This document shows, in pieces, positions 1-9,535 of a stretch of 64,000 nucleotides of DNA; the first letter of the stretch is position 1; the number at the start of each line of letters is the position of its first letter. The stretch is from Gracilimonas mengyeensis (GTDB lineage: Bacteria; Bacteroidota; Rhodothermia; Balneolales; Balneolaceae): contig NZ_FXTP01000008.1 in the NCBI RefSeq assembly GCF_900182705.1, positions 1-64,000 on the forward strand, in the 5' to 3' direction. A model generated the notes under the pieces. That model ran no database searches. It saw only the letters and a program-made list of their open reading frames with translations, and was not told the DNA's origin. Made by a program: the position numbers and the translations under genes.

Positions 1-445
1 CTCTGTTGGTACTGTTGAGGTTCAACGGCAGAAAAAACCAGCCTGGATATACCTGACGAAGTGCATCTGCCTGCAGGCAGTGCATAGACCAATACTGAAG
101 GTGCCAGGCTGGCTCGATTCCAATAAAACAGGCAGAGAGTAAAGATCACAAGCTACTTATACAACCTTTTGCCTGTTGGTAAATAGTTCTCCCTCTAACA
201 TATGAGACCACTTCCTGCCTTATTTCTGCGGTATGTACCTCTACAATTTCTCAAACATGTTTATCCTGTTTGCCCTTTCAGTGGTCGGACGAGATTCCTC
301 GGCCTAAATTTTTTTTGTAGCACATCAAAATAGAAATCTTCTCTAGTCAACCGTCACGCAACTGAGGTACTGTTGACTGTTTTTTAGCAGTCGGTTTCAC
401 TATTTTCGTATTTATCTTAGATGTTGCTAACCTTATTAACTATTA
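1..445. other. Non-coding region with nested inverted repeats upstream of the sensor kinase
   Basis: No credible coding frame. Positions 38-46 (CCAGCCTGG) are the exact reverse complement of 104-112 (CCAGGCTGG). Between them lies a perfect 14-base palindrome, CTGCCTGCAGGCAG, at 67-80. The ends CTCTG (1-5) and CAGAG (near 131) could also pair, so about 1-135 could fold as a branched structure or be an inverted-repeat element cut by the window edge. Further on, AGTCAAC (345-351) and GTTGACT (372-378) form a stem followed by a T-run, a possible terminator of an upstream transcript. It does not match a known RNA that I recognise. Confidence 0.45.
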
Positions 446-3400
446 ATGACTTTCAAGTACATTTCATCTGTATTTGCTTTTTTATTGTTGCTACTGCCCT
501 TTGTTCAGTCAGCCGAAGCTCAGAAAAAAGGAAATCCGTTGATACGGAATTTCAGCCCGCAAGAATACAATGCGCATAACCAGGTTTGGGAAATCACGCA
601 AAATGAGGACGGACATATTTACGCCGCCACCGGAACGGGTATCGTAATATTTGACGGTGAAATGTTTACGCCCGTGCAAGGCGCCCCATTGATGGTTACC
701 AAGTTGTTTACTACCTCAAACGGCAAGATGTATTATGCGGCCAACAATGTTTTTGGGGAGATTGTTACTAACCAACAAGGGCTCCCTTCTTACTCCCATT
801 TGCATCAAAAGCTGGATAGTGTCTCGCAAAATTTTAGTATGCCCTGGAACATGGTAGAGTATGAGGATGCGTTATGGCTTTCAACCCAAAGACGATTGCA
901 TCGTTATTCTGATGAACAACTTGAAGGTATAAATCCCATAGAACATTCTTTCAGGGGCGTATTTACCGTCAATAGTGGCCTGTTTGTGGCCGAGGCTAAT
1001 ACCGGTTTATTACGCTTAAATAAAAACAAAAGACTTGAGATGGCCGCGGGCGGAGAAGCTTTTGCCACCGACAAACGGCCTGACTTCCTGCTTCCTTTCG
1101 ACGATGAACGCGTGTTGGCCGGTTCTGTGCAAAACGGTCTGTATTTGTACTATATCGAAGCTGCAGACGGTAAGCCGAGAGGAACACTGGAGCCCTTTTC
1201 GAATGAAATCAACGAGCAGTTGAAGTCGGCAGCCATCTCTGATGGCATCCAGCTAAAAAACGGAGATTATGCCATTGCAACAGCTACCGATGGAGTATTC
1301 ATTCTTAATAAAGCGGGAGAATGGGTACAAAAAATCGACAAGCAGTCCGGGCTACAATCCAACGCCGTTCATTCTTTGTTTGAAGACCGGCAGGGTAACC
1401 TTTGGATAGCACTCGACTTCGGTTTTTCCATAGCAGAGACAGGCTCGCCCATAAGTTATTACAATACCCAAAACGGCCTGGACCGGGTGGTTATTGAGGC
1501 TCTTGAGGCGGATAACCAATTATATGCAGCTACCACCACCGGGCTATATCGGAAAGATGGGAATGGCTTTATCCCGCTGCCCGGAATAACGGCGGCTGTC
1601 TGGGATATTACCAAATTTACCGATCCAAGCTCTGGAAAGGAATCACTACTGGCAGGTAACAATTTTGGATTATTTTGGGTTGATGAAGGCAGAACCCGAG
1701 AACTTCAATCTACCTTTACCAGCAGTCTATTGCAGTCTTCTGTGAAGCCGGACCGTATTTATGCCGGTACTACATCCGGGCTTTATTATCTTGAAAAAAA
1801 TGGAGCTACATTTTCTGCATCGAAAACTTTTTTGGAAGTAGGAAACCCGGTGCGCCAAATACTGGAAGATGAAAACGGAGGCCTGTGGGTAGCTACACAA
1901 AGCGACGGACTTCGTTATGTTTCCCCGGATTTTGACACTTCTTCGGTAAAAACGTATCGCAAAACGGAAGACTACTTTGTGGCCTATAACGCAAGCATGC
2001 AATGGATTGAAGGAGAGCTTTTTGTTTCTACGATTACCAATTTTTATAAGTATAAGAAAGCAGAAGATACTTTTGTAGAATGGAGAAGCCCCGGCCTGGA
2101 CGAGCAGCAGATGTTGGGCATCTATCGCTTTCATTATGAAAACGGCACACTATGGGTTGGAGCCAATCGGCAGCGGCAGCATACCACCCGGATTGATTCT
2201 GTTTTTTCCACCTCGGCAAAAGCCTCAAGTGCGCCTTTTACGGCCCTACCGTCTGGCAACATACTTAGCATTAATGAAACTTCTAATGGCATCCTCTTTT
2301 CAGGCTTATCAGGGATTCTACAGTACTCTGAATCCGCCAATAGTACATCAAAAGTCTCTCTGCCATCGCCACAAATTCGATCGGTTGAGGTTTTTGCCGA
2401 CAGCACCTACTCCATACCCCCGAATTTTAGCGGCCTACCAGAAGTGCCTTATAACCGCAAAACCCGCTTTCGCTTCAGCAATGCCCTGCCCTGGTTTGGC
2501 AGTCAAGGTGCGCTAGAATATCGCTATCGTATGCAAGGGCTGGATTCCGAATGGTCTGCCTGGACAGATAATCATGTCGTGGAATACACCTCCCTTTGGG
2601 AAGATGAATATACTTTTGCCGTACAAGCCCGCAACCGCGAAGGCGAGGTCAGTGCTGTTGCAGAATATGCCTTTGTTGTGAGCCCTCCCTGGTTCCGTAC
2701 CACCTGGGCGTACATGGGCTTTGCTCTTTTGTTTATGGGGATGTTTTACGGGGCGGTTAAATCAGTGAATCAAATAAAAACCCGCCGGCTTGAAAGTTTT
2801 AATCGCGAATTGGAGCAAAAAGTAGAAGAGCGGTCGGCTGAGATCACCAAGCAAAATGAAGAACTGAAAAGGTTGAATGAAGAGAAGAGTGAGTTCATGA
2901 ATATTGCCACTCATGATCTGCGGAGTCCGCTTACGGGTATACAGGGTTTGAGCCAGCTTTTGTCATCTCCTGAGCGTACTCTTTCGTCCGATGAAGTCCG
3001 CCAGTACGGGCAGTTGATCAACGATAGCTCCCGCCGTATGTCTGCCCTGATAAACAATTATTTGAACGTACACCGCATTGAGCACGGAAATATCCAGCCA
3101 AATCCGCAACCCATTTCGTTAGGGCACACCGCTGAAAAATCAACAATACGATTTAAGCTCCAGGCCGAAAAAAAGAAAATGGAGTTACAGGTACATCATG
3201 CAAAAGAAGAGGACCCAGTTATCCTTGCCGATCTATCATTGACCGAACAAGTACTGGATAATTTGATTTCTAATGCTATCAAATATTCTCCCCTCTCTTC
3301 TTCCATAAAAATTATAGTAGGGAAGAATGGTGAATTTGGAACCGTAACAGTGCAGGACCAAGGACCGGGAATTACTAAGGCAGACCAGAAAAAACTCTAT

Positions 3401-3580
3401 CAAAAGTTCAGCCAAATAAATACCAAGCCTACCGGGAATGAGGTATCAACCGGACTGGGCTTATCCATCGTAAAGCAATTGGTTGAAATCATGGATGGAG
3501 ATATTTGGTGTGAAAGCGAGCCCGGAAATGGGGCCGCTTTTACGGTGAAATTGCCTTTGGCATCTAAAGTGAGCGCCTGA
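446..3580 (+). CDS. Propeller-sensor histidine kinase (Y_Y_Y type, no receiver domain)
   Basis: Sensor kinase of the Bacteroidota two-component type. The N-terminus is a signal peptide ending near SAEAQ. A long periplasmic region follows with repeated W-I/V-A and G-L-Y strands typical of regulator propeller repeats, then a Y_Y_Y domain (about 675-755, with LEYRYRMQGLDSEW), one membrane helix (about 752-772) and a coiled-coil linker. The HisKA H-box is ATHDLRSPL, with the phosphoacceptor at His823. The ATPase domain has the N-box LDNLISNAIKYS, DQGPGI and TGLGLSIV. Unlike full hybrid two-component proteins it ends after the ATPase domain, with no receiver or AraC output, so a partner regulator must lie elsewhere. 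The ligand is unknown; relatives often sense polysaccharide fragments. Confidence 0.9.
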   Translation: MTFKYISSVFAFLLLLLPFVQSAEAQKKGNPLIRNFSPQEYNAHNQVWEITQNEDGHIYAATGTGIVIFDGEMFTPVQGAPLMVTKLFTTSNGKMYYAANNVFGEIVTNQQGLPSYSHLHQKLDSVSQNFSMPWNMVEYEDALWLSTQRRLHRYSDEQLEGINPIEHSFRGVFTVNSGLFVAEANTGLLRLNKNKRLEMAAGGEAFATDKRPDFLLPFDDERVLAGSVQNGLYLYYIEAADGKPRGTLEPFSNEINEQLKSAAISDGIQLKNGDYAIATATDGVFILNKAGEWVQKIDKQSGLQSNAVHSLFEDRQGNLWIALDFGFSIAETGSPISYYNTQNGLDRVVIEALEADNQLYAATTTGLYRKDGNGFIPLPGITAAVWDITKFTDPSSGKESLLAGNNFGLFWVDEGRTRELQSTFTSSLLQSSVKPDRIYAGTTSGLYYLEKNGATFSASKTFLEVGNPVRQILEDENGGLWVATQSDGLRYVSPDFDTSSVKTYRKTEDYFVAYNASMQWIEGELFVSTITNFYKYKKAEDTFVEWRSPGLDEQQMLGIYRFHYENGTLWVGANRQRQHTTRIDSVFSTSAKASSAPFTALPSGNILSINETSNGILFSGLSGILQYSESANSTSKVSLPSPQIRSVEVFADSTYSIPPNFSGLPEVPYNRKTRFRFSNALPWFGSQGALEYRYRMQGLDSEWSAWTDNHVVEYTSLWEDEYTFAVQARNREGEVSAVAEYAFVVSPPWFRTTWAYMGFALLFMGMFYGAVKSVNQIKTRRLESFNRELEQKVEERSAEITKQNEELKRLNEEKSEFMNIATHDLRSPLTGIQGLSQLLSSPERTLSSDEVRQYGQLINDSSRRMSALINNYLNVHRIEHGNIQPNPQPISLGHTAEKSTIRFKLQAEKKKMELQVHHAKEEDPVILADLSLTEQVLDNLISNAIKYSPLSSSIKIIVGKNGEFGTVTVQDQGPGITKADQKKLYQKFSQINTKPTGNEVSTGLGLSIVKQLVEIMDGDIWCESEPGNGAAFTVKLPLASKVSA

Positions 3581-3616
3581 CTTTCTTAAGATTGTAACAT
3601 TCTAAAAACTTTAGTC

Positions 3617-5185
3617 TTATTCTCGCTCTAATGATTCCAGAAATTTTTGAGAGGAACTGAAAATCTTTTCTTTATCCTCTTCTGATTTCTTATCAAGCAT
3701 ATTCACCATAAAACTGGAGCGCTGGTTATTGGCGAATGTATCTCTCTGCTTGTCGATAAAATTCCAATAGAGGTAATTAAAAGGGCAGGCGTCTTCGCCG
3801 GTTTTTTTACTGATCTTATAGTCGCAGTGTTTACAATAATCGCTCATCTTGTTGATGTAATTACCACTGCTTACATAAGGCTTGGAGGCCAATACGCCGC
3901 CATCTGCAAAAGTAGACATCCCCAGCACGTTTGGCAATACCACCCACTCCCAGGCATCCACGTAGGCCAGGTAAAACCAGCGATTCAGTTCCCGAGGATC
4001 GGTTTCGGTGAGATTGCTAAAGTTACTCAGTACCATCAATCGCGGAATATGATGGGAGTATCCTTCATTAATCACCGGTTCAACACATTGTTGCAGGCAA
4101 TTCATTTTGGTTTCGCCCGACCAGTATAATTCCGGCAGAGCATTCTTGAAATCAAAATGATTGGCTTCCCGGACTTCCGGCATCATGGCTTCATAATACA
4201 CCTTAACATACTCCCGCCACCCGATAATTTGCCGGATAAATCCCTCTACTGAATTCAGCCGGGCCTTTCCTTCCTGATACGCTTTCTCCGCCTTATCGCA
4301 AGCTTCTTTGGGAAGTATCAACCCATTATTCAAATAGAGTGATAATTGGGAATGGAAAAGCTCGTGTCGGCCATGTGCCATTGCATCTTCATACGGACCG
4401 AATTCATCCAGCCGTTGATCTATAAACTCGTTAAGGCGATATAAAGCCTGCCGGCGGGTAACCGCGTAGCTGAACCCTTCGCTTTTACCAAAGTGATCTT
4501 CATATTCTTCCTCAACCAAAGCAATTACCTCATCGGTAATATCTCCCGTTTCAGTTTCTGCAATTTCAGGTACCGGATGATCCTTGGGAAGCTTCTCCCG
4601 GTTCTGCTCATCATAGTTCCATTCCCCACCTTCCGGTTTATCTCCATCCATCAGGTAACCGGTTTGTTGGCGCATCTCCCGGTAAAAGTACTCCATCAGC
4701 CAGCCATCTTTTACCCGGTCTTTATAAGCTTCTGCATCTGCCAGAAAAAATGTGTTCGAGGTTTCATTTACACGGTCTTTGAACTCTTTCTTCAAATCAC
4801 GAAGTTCTTCCCGTGTGCTCCACTCAGAAGGTGTCATGTAGGTTAGCTGAAGTTGCTTATTCGCCTTTAAAAGTTCATTCAGTCCACTGCCAATGTTTTC
4901 TTCTGTGGGGTGATAGTAGACCGGAAATCCCGCCTCTGGGCACTCCAGGGCAAAATGGCGCAAACTGCTTAGCAAGTAAATCAGCTTCTTTTTATGAAAA
5001 GGCAGCGAGCGCAGGTAGGCTTCGGATTCTACAAAAATGAGCACCGGTTTTTCATCCTGCACCCATTGTGGCCAGCTTTCCAAATTCAGCTGATCATGTA
5101 AAATGAACACCGCTTTTTTGTGATTGCTCAGATCTGCTTGATCTGTGCCTGATTTGATAAGGGATATAAAAGATTGTTTACTCAT
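3617..5185 (-). CDS. FeS-type cryptochrome/(6-4) photolyase-related protein
   Basis: Flavoprotein of the deoxyribodipyrimidine photolyase-related family (FeS-BCP/PhrB type), which repairs UV photoproducts or acts as a photoreceptor. The N-terminal third is a Rossmann-like antenna domain. The C-terminal helical FAD domain carries the family's cysteines: one in the NCLQQC segment, YCKHC, and a DACPFNYLYW segment, consistent with the four ligands of a [4Fe-4S] cluster. The length of 522 residues is normal for the family. It converges on the sensor kinase gene, with 36 bases between the stops. The family call is strong; whether it is a (6-4) photolyase rather than a cryptochrome is inferred from the family. 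Confidence 0.88.
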   Translation of the reverse strand: MSKQSFISLIKSGTDQADLSNHKKAVFILHDQLNLESWPQWVQDEKPVLIFVESEAYLRSLPFHKKKLIYLLSSLRHFALECPEAGFPVYYHPTEENIGSGLNELLKANKQLQLTYMTPSEWSTREELRDLKKEFKDRVNETSNTFFLADAEAYKDRVKDGWLMEYFYREMRQQTGYLMDGDKPEGGEWNYDEQNREKLPKDHPVPEIAETETGDITDEVIALVEEEYEDHFGKSEGFSYAVTRRQALYRLNEFIDQRLDEFGPYEDAMAHGRHELFHSQLSLYLNNGLILPKEACDKAEKAYQEGKARLNSVEGFIRQIIGWREYVKVYYEAMMPEVREANHFDFKNALPELYWSGETKMNCLQQCVEPVINEGYSHHIPRLMVLSNFSNLTETDPRELNRWFYLAYVDAWEWVVLPNVLGMSTFADGGVLASKPYVSSGNYINKMSDYCKHCDYKISKKTGEDACPFNYLYWNFIDKQRDTFANNQRSSFMVNMLDKKSEEDKEKIFSSSQKFLESLERE

Positions 5186-5314
5186 GTGCTATAAAAGTGA
5201 TTTGAAGGGGTAGAGCGTTCCCATAAAGTGGTCATTGCCCTCTCACTGAAGGTGGCTATTAGCTGAAATCCTGGCCAGCCTCGACTCTTTCTTCCTGAAC
5301 TGTTATAATCCGGC

Positions 5315-5812
5315 ATGAAGAACAAAACCATTATAGGCATTATGGGGCCTGGAAGTGGGGCAACCAGCAGCGACCTGGATACTGCTTATATTCTTGGCAA
5401 CGCTTTAGCACAGGAAGGCTACCTGGTTTTGACCGGCGGACGTGCTTCTGGAGTAATGGAATCAGCTATGAAAGGAGCTAAAGCAGCCGGAGGAACCACC
5501 ATTGGAATATTGCCTTCACCGGATGGCGCCAATCAATCTGAATTTGTGGATATCGCAATTAAAACCGACACCGGAAGCGGACGTAACAACATCAATGTGC
5601 TAACATCGGATGTTGTTATTGCAGTGGGAGTAGGAGCCGGAACGGCGTCAGAAATTGCCCTCGCTATAAAAAACGACAAGCCTGTAATCCTGATGAATCA
5701 AACTGACGAATCATTGAAATTCTTCTACTCTCTTACTCATCCGCGATTGTATCAAGCCGGAGAAGTGGAAGCGACGCTGCAACTTATCAAACAAGTTTTG
5801 AAAGAAAAGTAA
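5315..5812 (+). CDS. TIGR00725/SLOG-family nucleotide-binding-like protein
   Basis: Rossmann-fold protein of 165 residues with the LOG/DprA-like pattern: an N-terminal GIMGPGSGA loop, LTGGRASGVMESAMKGA in the middle, and VGVGAGTASEIALAIK where LOG lysine-decarboxylase-like enzymes have PGGxGTxxE. The altered motif (GVGAGTASE) fits the TIGR00725 branch, whose function is not settled (proposed molybdenum-cofactor carrier-like or nucleotide-binding), rather than a cytokinin-activating LOG enzyme. It stands alone, divergent from the photolyase gene. The start is the only ATG giving a complete first beta strand. Confidence 0.8.
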   Translation: MKNKTIIGIMGPGSGATSSDLDTAYILGNALAQEGYLVLTGGRASGVMESAMKGAKAAGGTTIGILPSPDGANQSEFVDIAIKTDTGSGRNNINVLTSDVVIAVGVGAGTASEIALAIKNDKPVILMNQTDESLKFFYSLTHPRLYQAGEVEATLQLIKQVLKEK

Positions 5813-5864
5813 GACGTACAGCTTGTAAGCTTGCGAAAAGAGACATTACTTTTTGCGATTTACT

Positions 5865-5888
5865 CTAATACTATTATATTAGTACTAA
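5865..5888 (+). promoter_or_regulatory. Candidate BlaI-type operator upstream of blaI
   Basis: Two overlapping dyads sit 15-38 bases before the blaI start: CTAATA-6nt-TATTAG (5865-5882) and the perfect palindrome TTAGTACTAA (5879-5888). BlaI/MecI-family repressors bind short dyads with TACTA/TAGTA-like half sites near their own promoter, so autoregulation is likely. The dyads are seen directly; the assignment to BlaI is inference. Confidence 0.5.
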
Positions 5889-5902
5889 CTAATTCATAAG
5901 CC

Positions 5903-6280
5903 ATGCGAAAATCACTGACACCACTTGGAGAATCGGAAATGGAAATCCTGCACCACGTGTGGGAAATGGGTGAAGCTACGGTAGCCCAGGTTAAGGACCG
6001 GATCCTTATGGACCGCAAGGTAGCCTATACCACGGTCATGACCATCATGAAGAATTTAAACGATAAAGGATATTTAAAGTACCGTAAAGACGGGAATACC
6101 TATGTGTATAGTGCCCGCAAAGATCCGGAAGAGGTGCAGTCGAGTTTGGTTTCCGGAATGATTGACAAAGTTTTTAAGGGCTCAACCTCTGCATTGGTGC
6201 AAACGCTGGTAAAAGGAGAGAACCTAAGTGAAAAAGAACTACAAGAGATACGAAAAATGATTGATGACATGGAGGATTAA
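5903..6280 (+). CDS. blaI: BlaI/MecI/CopY-family transcriptional repressor
   Basis: Penicillinase-repressor family of 125 residues. An N-terminal winged helix (LTPLGESEMEILHHVWEM, then TVAQVKDRI and AYTTVMTIMKNL) precedes a C-terminal dimerisation helix region (about 85-125). In the classical system this repressor is cleaved when the partner BlaR1-type protease senses a signal at the membrane. The BlaR1-like gene starts two bases after the stop, so the two are co-transcribed. A dyad just upstream may be its own operator. No beta-lactamase gene is adjacent, so the regulated genes are unknown; in Bacteroidota such pairs are common and often unrelated to antibiotics. Confidence 0.92.
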   Translation: MRKSLTPLGESEMEILHHVWEMGEATVAQVKDRILMDRKVAYTTVMTIMKNLNDKGYLKYRKDGNTYVYSARKDPEEVQSSLVSGMIDKVFKGSTSALVQTLVKGENLSEKELQEIRKMIDDMED

Positions 6281-6282
6281 CG

Positions 6283-8058
6283 ATGGCAGACCTGGTATTT
6301 ACACTTAAGAGTTTAGGGAGTACAAGTCTGGATGTATTTTGGTTTCCATTGGGGATATGGACTGTATTTTGCGCGCTTACCTTTTTGATTTTACGCTATT
6401 GGGATACAATGAACCCGCTTTTTCACTACCACTTGCGGGTGGCAGCTGTCCTTTCTTTGCCACTTGGAATTGGTGCGGCCGCCTTGCTGCAAAAAGTACC
6501 GGAGTGGTTTTCCTCATCAAACATTGAAACAGCTTTTTTTGTAGTTCAAAATCCTATTGAAATAGTAGTAACGGCAAATAGTTCGGTAAGTGAAGCCACG
6601 ACTATGGATTGGATAGACCCCTCGCTTTGGATAGGTATTGTCACTTTATGCCTTTTAGCAATCTCTTTGTTTATGACCGGACGGCTTATAAATAGTTATT
6701 TGGATCTTAGATCACTGTATAAAACTTTGTCCATAGTTGACCTGAAGGACATTCGTTCGTTACCCCAAAAAGCCTATCAGAATGTTAAAGTGGCTTTTCA
6801 TGATCATCCGCTTGTGCCCTTTACCTTTGGATGGAAACAACCGGTGATTGTTTTACCCCGTGTTTTGCAACAGCAGCCAGACAAATTTGAAATGGCCCTT
6901 CAGCACGAGCTTACGCACATAAAAAGGGGCGATTACCTGCTACAATTGTTTTTATCTATGATTGAATCGGTCTTTTGGTTTCATCCGCTGATACAGTACG
7001 GGAGCCAGGAGATTGACACCTACCGGGAAATTTCCTGTGATCAGGAAGTACTTTCCAAATCCGAGTTCTCCATAAAATCCTACGCTTCCCTTTTATATGA
7101 ATTAGTTCCTCTTTCAGGGAGTGCGGGACGGTTGTCAGTGAGCATGGCTGTTCAACAATCAACCTTAAAGAAACGGATTAAAACCATGAAGTATTATAAA
7201 CTACACAAAGCTTCTTTCCGGCAAAGCATCGCTTTTCTATTGCTGATGATTGTGGGTATTACCTTGCCCATTGCCTGTTCTGATTTAAGAACACCGGAAT
7301 CATTATCAATGGAAGAGCTGGAAAGCTCAACCTTACAATTACAAGGTCCTCAGATTAGTATTAATGGGTTAGCTATAGAAAACATAAAGGGAAGCGACCA
7401 AGTGGAAGTATCTGGCTTGGGAGCTTTGGTGCTAAATACCACAAAAGGAGTGTTTAAAATTGCTCCCAGAAATTTTGAAGGTAGCAAAAGGGCTGGTCAA
7501 GTGAGTGGTAATACATTAAGCTTCTCAATCAATGAGATGGATGTAACTGTTTCGTCTTCCGCAACCATTATTAACAACGCCGATGAGTCTCCACTTTGGA
7601 TACAACATCTGCCTTATGAGGTTCAAACAAATACCATAACAGCCATACCGGATGCATTTAAACAAGCACCTCCTCCGCCTCCAGCGCCAGGAACTAAAAG
7701 CGATGATGGCGACTATTTTGTGGTTGTAGAAGAAATGCCCAAACTTATCGGTGGGATGCAAGCCATTCAAAGTAAAATTGAATACCCTGAACAAGCCCGC
7801 AAGGCAGGGATTGAAGGCCAGGTCGTGGTACGGTTTGTTGTGGATGAAAACGGAGATGTGATAGAACCGGAAGTAGTCCGTGGCATCAGCAGTGGAGCAG
7901 ACGCAGAAGCCCTTCGGGTGGTAAAAGAAGCTCAGTTTGAACCGGGCATGCAACGAGGCAAAGCTGTTCGTGTGCAATACGCCATGGCTATTAATTTCAA
8001 ACTGCAAGACTCTGATTTTGCTGCACCCAATCCTCCAGAAAAACAGCAAAGCAAATAA
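6283..8058 (+). CDS. BlaR1-type M56 metallopeptidase with TonB C-terminal domain
   Basis: Integral membrane zinc protease/sensor fused to a TonB domain (591 residues). Membrane helices lie at about 18-37, 47-66, 110-130 and 313-331. The gluzincin HExxH motif is HELTHIKRGD, with a downstream EISCDQE segment that can supply the third ligand. After the last helix comes a periplasmic region (about 340-470) with no penicillin-binding domain visible, then a proline-rich hinge (PPPPPAPG) and a TonB C-terminal domain (about 485-575, with YPEQARKAGIEGQVVVRF). The M56-TonB fusion is frequent in Bacteroidota. The signal and the role of the TonB domain are not known. Partner of the upstream BlaI. Confidence 0.9.
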   Translation: MADLVFTLKSLGSTSLDVFWFPLGIWTVFCALTFLILRYWDTMNPLFHYHLRVAAVLSLPLGIGAAALLQKVPEWFSSSNIETAFFVVQNPIEIVVTANSSVSEATTMDWIDPSLWIGIVTLCLLAISLFMTGRLINSYLDLRSLYKTLSIVDLKDIRSLPQKAYQNVKVAFHDHPLVPFTFGWKQPVIVLPRVLQQQPDKFEMALQHELTHIKRGDYLLQLFLSMIESVFWFHPLIQYGSQEIDTYREISCDQEVLSKSEFSIKSYASLLYELVPLSGSAGRLSVSMAVQQSTLKKRIKTMKYYKLHKASFRQSIAFLLLMIVGITLPIACSDLRTPESLSMEELESSTLQLQGPQISINGLAIENIKGSDQVEVSGLGALVLNTTKGVFKIAPRNFEGSKRAGQVSGNTLSFSINEMDVTVSSSATIINNADESPLWIQHLPYEVQTNTITAIPDAFKQAPPPPPAPGTKSDDGDYFVVVEEMPKLIGGMQAIQSKIEYPEQARKAGIEGQVVVRFVVDENGDVIEPEVVRGISSGADAEALRVVKEAQFEPGMQRGKAVRVQYAMAINFKLQDSDFAAPNPPEKQQSK

Positions 8059-8113
8059 AATGCTTAGATAACAGCGACCTGATGTAGATCACTCCTACTG
8101 CAAATTTTTACCT

Positions 8114-8139
8114 AAGCGGAGCCTTGTCTCCGCTTTTTT
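8114..8139 (+). terminator. Rho-independent terminator after blaI-blaR1
   Basis: AAGCGGAG (8114-8121), a six-base loop, CTCCGCTT (8128-8135), then a T-run. It lies 55 bases after the M56 gene stop and closes the blaI-blaR1 unit. Confidence 0.85.
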
Positions 8140-8213
8140 ATTTGTTTGATGCTGAAACATCTGCTATTCTCGGGCGTAGCAATCCACAGACTGTAATCTA
8201 AAAAGTTAGCACT

Positions 8214-8396
8214 ATGTCATCAAAACTGAGAAAATCACGCACTGATAAAATGCTGGCCGGTGTATGCGGCGGCTTTGCCGAATACCTTGGCTGGGATCCC
8301 ACCCTTGTTCGAATCCTTTTTGCTGTTATTCTAATTTCAAGTTTTGGAACGGCTGTACTGGTTTATTTCATTTTGGCCATCATCATGCCAGAATAA
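8214..8396 (+). CDS. PspC-domain small membrane protein
   Basis: Sixty-residue protein consisting only of a PspC domain: a basic N-terminus (KLRKSRTDKMLAGVCGGFAEYLGWD) and one hydrophobic helix (about 33-58). In enterobacteria PspC belongs to the envelope-stress response; stand-alone short versions are widespread in Bacteroidota with undefined roles. The match across its whole length makes it a real gene despite its size. Confidence 0.88.
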   Translation: MSSKLRKSRTDKMLAGVCGGFAEYLGWDPTLVRILFAVILISSFGTAVLVYFILAIIMPE

Positions 8397-8477
8397 AAAG
8401 CGCTCTATTAGTACTATTCGCCTTCTTGTTTAATTGGCAGGTACTTAGCATCTTGGACACTCACAAATCTTTTGCTT

Positions 8478-9332
8478 ATGAAAGTCGGAATTGTCGGAGA
8501 TGCAAAACGTGCTGCTGCCTGGGAGCAACACTTGCGCCCGCACCGTATTGTGGAAGAAGTGGAGCTTTGCCCGAAAATTAACGAAGTAGGAAATGTAGAC
8601 GCCTGCTTGCTAATTGATGATACACCCGACAATCTGGATATCCTGCTGGAAGGCATACGGCTTGGACTTAACTGTTTCCTGATTGCCCGGCAGCCTACTC
8701 ACACCAAAAAGCTCGAAAACATACACCGGGCAGCCGAAGAAGCCGGCGTTTGCGTACAATTTTCTCACTGGCCTACCCTGGCACCCGCTACGCAGTGGAT
8801 GATGGATCAAATCAATCGCCCTACCTTGCTAAGCATTACACGGGAAGTAAACTATTCCCAATTTTTAAACACCGAAGAAGAATTCCGGCATTTTTGGATT
8901 GATGAACTTGGCCTTTGCATGAAATGGATTGATAGCGGCATTCACCATGTGGAAGCCAAACAGATAACCATGGAACAAACTCTGCCGGTTACCATCCACA
9001 TTTTTCTGCGGTTTGATAACGGCTCTACAGCAGATATAAAGATTTACACCGGGGCATCCGAGAACAAACACCTTCGCGTTGCCTCTTCCCGCCAACAGCT
9101 TCTGGAATGTGATGCCCCCTCACAAAAAGTTAGAGTAGGTAAAACCAACTCAAGCGGACGCCTTTATTTCGAGAAACAAAACTTCGACCCATCCAAAGCA
9201 GCCGAAAAGGCAGCTCTTATGTTTCTCAAAGCCATCCAAATGAAGCAAGAACCTCCCTACAATACATATGATGCCTACCAACTTGCTGTTCAGGTTGACC
9301 GTATTCAGCAAAGGCTAAAGCAATTTAGTTAA
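8478..9332 (+). CDS. GFO/IDH/MocA-like oxidoreductase family protein (divergent)
   Basis: Protein of about 284 residues. The ATG at 8478 is preferred over the TTG two codons earlier because it opens directly on the first beta strand (MKVGIVGD). The N-terminal Rossmann-like half resembles NAD(P)-binding GFO/IDH/MocA proteins, with a segment (FLIARQPT, then LENIHRAAEEAGV) at the place of the usual EKP motif. The lysine of EKP is not visible, so catalysis is doubtful. The C-terminal half (about 130-280) could be the substrate domain. No pathway neighbour gives a substrate. Confidence 0.6.
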   Translation: MKVGIVGDAKRAAAWEQHLRPHRIVEEVELCPKINEVGNVDACLLIDDTPDNLDILLEGIRLGLNCFLIARQPTHTKKLENIHRAAEEAGVCVQFSHWPTLAPATQWMMDQINRPTLLSITREVNYSQFLNTEEEFRHFWIDELGLCMKWIDSGIHHVEAKQITMEQTLPVTIHIFLRFDNGSTADIKIYTGASENKHLRVASSRQQLLECDAPSQKVRVGKTNSSGRLYFEKQNFDPSKAAEKAALMFLKAIQMKQEPPYNTYDAYQLAVQVDRIQQRLKQFS

Positions 9333-9535
9333 TCCTCTCTCTTCGTTTGCAAAAAAATCACAAACTGCTTGTGTTAAGATCAAGGAACAAACATAGCTCT
9401 ACACTGTTGCTATAGTTATAGCTTCGGGGACCGATAACACCATTCCGTAACAATAAATTAACAAGCAGGTAATAATAGATTTACTTTTTGTTAACAATTC
9501 CTTAACATTGGAGCAGAAACTGAACGGAGAGGACT

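Noticed and set aside
1-445. tmRNA, RNase P RNA or riboswitch
   Set aside because: None of their conserved cores could be found; only generic inverted repeats are visible.
446-3580. Full hybrid two-component protein
   Set aside because: The sequence ends after the ATPase domain; no receiver or AraC domain follows before the convergent gene.
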